Shown here piece by piece: positions 59,956 through 64,000 of a stretch of 64,000 nucleotides of DNA (position 1 is the first letter of the stretch; each line of letters opens with the position of its first letter). This DNA is from Castanea sativa (taxonomy: Eukaryota; Streptophyta; Magnoliopsida; Fagales; Fagaceae), in the NCBI RefSeq assembly GCF_040712315.1, contig NC_134015.1, forward strand, positions 50,871,964 to 50,935,963, written 5' to 3'. Below the pieces are notes generated by a model, which saw nothing but the letters and a program-made list of their open reading frames with translations, was not told the DNA's origin and searched no databases. Made by a program: the position numbers and the translations under genes.

Positions 59956-60615
59956 TCTCATTTTCACAAAATTAAACCATCTCAAATACATTTCCCTTGT
60001 CTTTTTATCAAAGCTAACGGCCATATTTGTAAAACAAATTCTTCATTTATTACTATATCTTTCTTTTGTACTTCCATTAGGGATGGCAATTTTGCCTCAC
60101 TCCGCATGACCCGCCCCTCCTCGCTTTGCCTCACGCGGGTTTTTCCCATCTTGTAAAGGTGGTAGGGTGGTAATAGAGGGAGATTTTAGCCCCGCACCAC
60201 GGGGCAGGGTGGGGATGTGTTTAGACTTTTTAGACCCAACCCGCCCCATCCCTCATTGATAAGGGTTAAATTATCAATTTTTCATACCCTAAAACCCTAC
60301 TATTTAAACAAACATATCATCAACTTATTTTATTCTACCCAACAAAGCTTTTTGCCCTTTTTTTTCCTCTAACAAGGTTGGAAATAAGGTATAAATTTAA
60401 ACATTTTCTTTTGTCTTTATTATAAAAAACATTTATATACTACTGAATCATTGATTTTTTATTATAAGATTCTTGTTTTTGTTGTGATATTGTTTTGTTA
60501 AAGACTAATAATATTATTAAATTTTTGCTAAAAATTAGTTTAATTTTATGGAATAAATTTATTTGTAATTTCAAGTATATTTGTATTAACAGAGCAGATT
60601 TTATTAAAAACAATT
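59956..60615. other. non-coding, with a GC-rich patch resembling hAT-type termini
   Basis: ttagggatggcaattttgcc (60078) opens a patch rich in cccgcc / gcgggt motifs up to ~60260, typical of hAT-like element ends, but the matching right end was not found. The rest is AT-rich with no coding content. Confidence 0.45.
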
Positions 60616-61300
60616 GCATTTTTAGCAACGAAAAATAGTGAGGAAATATTTTTCATCACTAAAAATACAAATTTAGTGACGAAATATGGATTTCGTTGCT
60701 AATAATGAAAAAAATTATAACATTTAGCGACGAAAAATAATTTTCGTCACTATTGATGATCTAAAATATGAGCGCCAAAGGAGAAAATTGTGGCGGGAAC
60801 TTAATTAATCTATAGCGACAAAATATTTCATCGCTAAAAGTTGAAATTTTTAGTGACGAAAGATTTCATCATTGTAGGTGTTGCTATGAATAGTATTAGC
60901 GACGAAAATCATTTCGTCACTAAAAGGAAGCATTAGCAACGAAATTTATTGATGCTAAAAATATTCACACAAAATAGGTGTCTCATTTCATAGTTTTAGT
61001 GATGAAATCATAATTCGTCACTAAAAGTATGCTATAGCAACGAAATCTGAATTTCATCGCTAAAAATATTCACACAAAATAGGTTTTTCATTTCATAGTT
61101 TTAGTGATGAAATCAGAATTCGTCAATAAAAGTATGCTATAGCGACGAACTCTGAATTTCGTCGCTAAAAATCGTAACAAAATCTGTCTAAAAGTATGCT
61201 ATAGCAACAAAATTATATTCGTCGCTAAAAATCGTAACAAAATCTGGCTAAAAGTATGTTTTAATGACAAAATCATATTCGTTGCTAAAGAGTACAGCTT
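60616..61300. repeat. array of palindromic TTTAGCGACGAAA / TTTCGTCGCTAAA units
   Basis: More than ten short half-sites (tttagcgacgaaa, with a/t and c/t variants) alternate with their inverses and form imperfect hairpins of 25-35 bp, for example at 60678-60705, 60723-60751, 60898-60930, 61032-61062 and 61140-61168. A longer ~105-bp unit that includes ttcacacaaaataggt and agtatgctatagc is also tandemly repeated (60966, 61071). Such motifs are known as subterminal repeats of plant DNA transposons of the CACTA type, but no CACTA terminus was seen here. Confidence 0.85.
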
Positions 61301-61339
61301 AAATGGGTTAAATTTTAGCAAAATAAAATTCCTTTCCCA

Positions 61340-61346
61340 TATAAAA
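61340..61346 (+). promoter_or_regulatory. TATA box of a possible transcription unit
   Basis: TATAAAA directly after the palindrome array, followed by a CT-rich leader (61385-61470) of the type common in plant 5' UTRs and by a good splice donor (AAG|GTAAAA at 61569). Confidence 0.4.
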
Positions 61347-61374
61347 TTTCATTTCTCCCACCCAATCACTTAAA

Positions 61375-64000
61375 AAAATTTCAGCCCTCTCTCTCTCATT
61401 ATCACTCACTCCCTAACACAAACACAAACACAAACACAAATACACACATCCCTCTATCTCTCACTCTAGCAAGTCTCTCCTCCCTCTTGGTCTCTTGGTT
61501 AGCTTCTACTAGATTTTTATTCATCAAACTCTTATCTATGGTTTGACTTCTCCTAACATGAATCTAAGGTAAAATCTCCATGACCAACCTTCTAATATCT
61601 TCGGGTTTTTATCCTATATTGTTAGGATTGCTCTTTATGTTGTGGGTTTTGTTTTAGAAGTAGTTTGTTGTGTTTGTTGGTACATTTAAAATCTTATTGG
61701 AGGTTTTTAATTCAATGGAGTGAAATGGATTTTGTTGTTTGACAACTATGTGAGTTGGGTTTCTTAAGAAATCATTTGGGTTTTTGACTTATATGGGAGA
61801 TTGGGTTAATTTTAGAAAAAGGGTTTTCTTGCATTTTGAAATGTCTTTGGCATATGTGGTTGTGATTGTGGTGTTAAATATAAATTTGTGCAAGTAATAT
61901 GAGCATATGTCTTTTACTTACCAGGTGTTTGACAAATTTCCTATATAAGTTACGAAATGGATTTTATTGTTTGGCAACCATGTGAGTTGGGTTTCTTGAG
62001 AAATCATTTGGGTTTTGATTTATATGGGAGATTAGGTTAATTTTAGAAAAATGATTTCCTTACATTTTGAAATGTCTTTGGCATATGTGGTTGTGATTGT
62101 GGTGTTAAATATAAATTTGTGCAAGTAATATGAGCATATGTCTTTTACTTACCAAGTGTTTGACAAATTGCTTATATGAGTTATGAAATGGATTTTGTTG
62201 CTTGGCAACCATGTGAATTGGATTTTATTTACTATGTGACAGATTTGGTGTTTACAACAAGAAAATTTTGGATTAAATCATATTCCATATTAGGATGCTA
62301 GGAGTAGTTTTATGAATTCTAAGACACATATGGTTGTAATGGAAGTGGTCTCACAGCATTTGGATCAATATAAAAATAATTGTTTAATTTTTAAGTTGCA
62401 TGAAATTATGTTAGGACAGATTTGAGCATGTTGTCTTGTATGATTTTTAATTAATCATGACTTTATGCTTTGACTCTGAAATTGATATGGTATATACTAG
62501 ACACCCAAGGGAGTGGTTCTATAAACTTTCATGACATTTGGATGTGTATGGATAGCCAATTTGTATTTTACAAATGAGGCATATGCTGCTGAAATGAGCA
62601 GTGAACTCATATGATACACTTGACTTTGAGGATTTAATTCTAAAGTTAGGGTGAATGTTTTGAGTTATAAATTAATATGTTCATCCTTTGGTATGTTTGG
62701 ATCATAGATAAATTTTATGTCTTGGTTTCTCTATGGTTTGGGTACATAATGTGTTTGATGAATGTATCATGTGCTTTAGGGAACCTTGTTTGATGGGAAT
62801 TAAGGATTTTCTTGAGTTTGAGAGTTAGGTTGTTGTTGCTGTATAAATTTATATATTTAGAAAGAGTTGTTAATAATAAGTTTTGGTCTTTCATCTAGGT
62901 GACGAGAATGTTGTTGAATCAAAGCTTGTTCTTATTAAAGTTTCAGCTTCAGTTGTGGGTAAGTATATATGTTTATTTTTTGTTATGAGTATTTAATGGT
63001 GTAATGGTTGCTTTAGTTTCAGTTCTATGTTCTCTAATTTGATTGTTAGAAGCTGAAATTTGTGGTTTTGTGTTAGCTATTTGAAAAATTGAAGATATCA
63101 TAATCTTTTAGATGCCTATTCATGTAATCTAACATGTATAGTATAGGTATAAAATACCCACATGAAGTGAAGGTCAATTACTATTAGTTGATGATTTTGT
63201 AAAAAAACATGTTAAAGCTGTCACTATAACAAATTTGGTGTTTACAACAAGAAAAATTTGGATTAAATCATATTACATGAATTAGGATTCTAGGAGTAGA
63301 TTTTATGAATTATAAGACACACATGGTTGTAATGGAAGTAGTCTCACAGCATTTGGATCAATATAAAAATAATGGTTTAATTTCTAAATTGTATGAAATT
63401 CTGTCAGGACATATTTGAGCAGGTTGTCTTGTATAATTTTTAATTAATCATGGTTTTATACTTTGACTCTGAAATTGATATGATATATACTAGACATCTA
63501 GGGGAGTGGTTCTGTAAAATTTCATGACGTTTGGATGTGTATGGACAGCCCATTTGTATTTTACAAATGAGGCATATGCTGTTGAAATGAGCAGTGAACA
63601 ACATATGATACACCTAATTTTGAGGATTTAATTCTAAAGTTAGGGTGAATTTTTTGAGCTATAAATTAGTGTGTTCATCCTTTGGTATGTTTGGATCATA
63701 GAGTAATTTTATGTCTTGATTTCTCTATGGTTTGGGTATATAATGTGTTTAATGAATGTATTATGTGCTTTAGGGAATCTTGAGTGATAAGAATTAAGGA
63801 TTTTCTTGAGTTTGAGAGTTAGGTTGTGATTGATGTATAAGTTTATATATTTAGGAAGAGTGGTTAGTAATAAGTTTTGGTCTTTCATCTAGATGACGAG
63901 AATGAGGACATGGACACTTGAACTCCTCTTATACAAATCTCTTGCGTCTGCTGTTTTCAAGTAATGGATATGTGACATGTGCGTTTGATAAGTATAAAGA
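61375..64000 (+). other. possible spliced non-coding or 5'-UTR transcription unit, running off the window
   Basis: There is no long ORF. Possible exon 1 is ~61375-61568. Possible exon 2 is 62899-62958 (acceptor tttcatctag, donor TGG|GTAAGT). Its duplicate acceptor at 63892 opens atgacgagaatg.. . The intron-like DNA holds a 231-bp tandem duplication (61733-61960 and 61964-62190) and a larger ~990-bp one (62241-62908 and 63231-63902). I cannot tell a transposon 5' region from a true gene; coding, if any, lies beyond 64000. Confidence 0.35.

Overview
The window is plant nuclear DNA from a eudicot. The genes have many introns with GT..AG splice sites. There are two TIR-NBS-LRR (TNL) resistance-type genes, a class absent from grasses, and a dense layer of nested plant transposons. 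The style of the repeats suggests a woody species (Fagaceae came to mind), but that is an impression, not a test. No tRNA, rRNA or CRISPR array was found.

Region 1 (1-18.5 kb, + strand) holds one very large gene whose 5' end lies outside the window. I resolved 13 exons (about 2,795 codons). They encode a protein with two separate superfamily-1 helicase cores, first a Upf1/SEN1-like core and then a UvrD-like core, followed by a TPR-like helical region and a lysine-rich tail. This is the plant 'TPR and ankyrin repeat-containing protein 1-like' family. Its ~6 kb intron 10 holds a hAT-type MITE with a perfect 8-bp target duplication, a Mutator-like element with long inverted repeats and probable Helitron and MITE copies.

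Region 2 (20.5-31.8 kb) is an 11.3 kb Ty3/gypsy LTR retrotransposon. It has perfect 5-bp target duplications (tatac), two 752-bp LTRs that differ at only a few sites, broken gag-pol frames, six 151-bp tandem repeats and a long antisense gene region of the 'putative gypsy type' domain family. It ends about 520 bp upstream of the first TNL start codon.

Region 3 (32.3-47.2 kb, + strand) is a tandem pair of TNL genes, TNL-1 (4 exons, 1,415 aa) and TNL-2 (5 exons, 1,380 aa). They are paralogs with matching domain order: TIR, NB-ARC, LRR, post-LRR C-JID-type domain. TNL-1 precisely lacks one intron present in TNL-2. TNL-2 has a frameshift that replaces its C-terminal tail. Both use the same unusual CT-rich splice donor after the LRR exon.

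Region 4 (47.2-60 kb) appears to be the wreck of a third TNL copy. Promoter-like, exon-1-like and intron-1-like fragments similar to TNL-2 lie at about 47.7, 49.7 and 59.8 kb. The DNA between them holds a long foldback element, Helitrons, two solo LTRs (one inside a MITE, one inside a Helitron) and a SINE-like copy.

Region 5 (60.6-64 kb) begins with an array of short palindromes built on TTTAGCGACGAAA / TTTCGTCGCTAAA. A TATA box and a possible spliced transcription unit with a ~990-bp internal duplication follow and run off the window end. This may be the 5' part of a transposon or a gene; I could not identify it.
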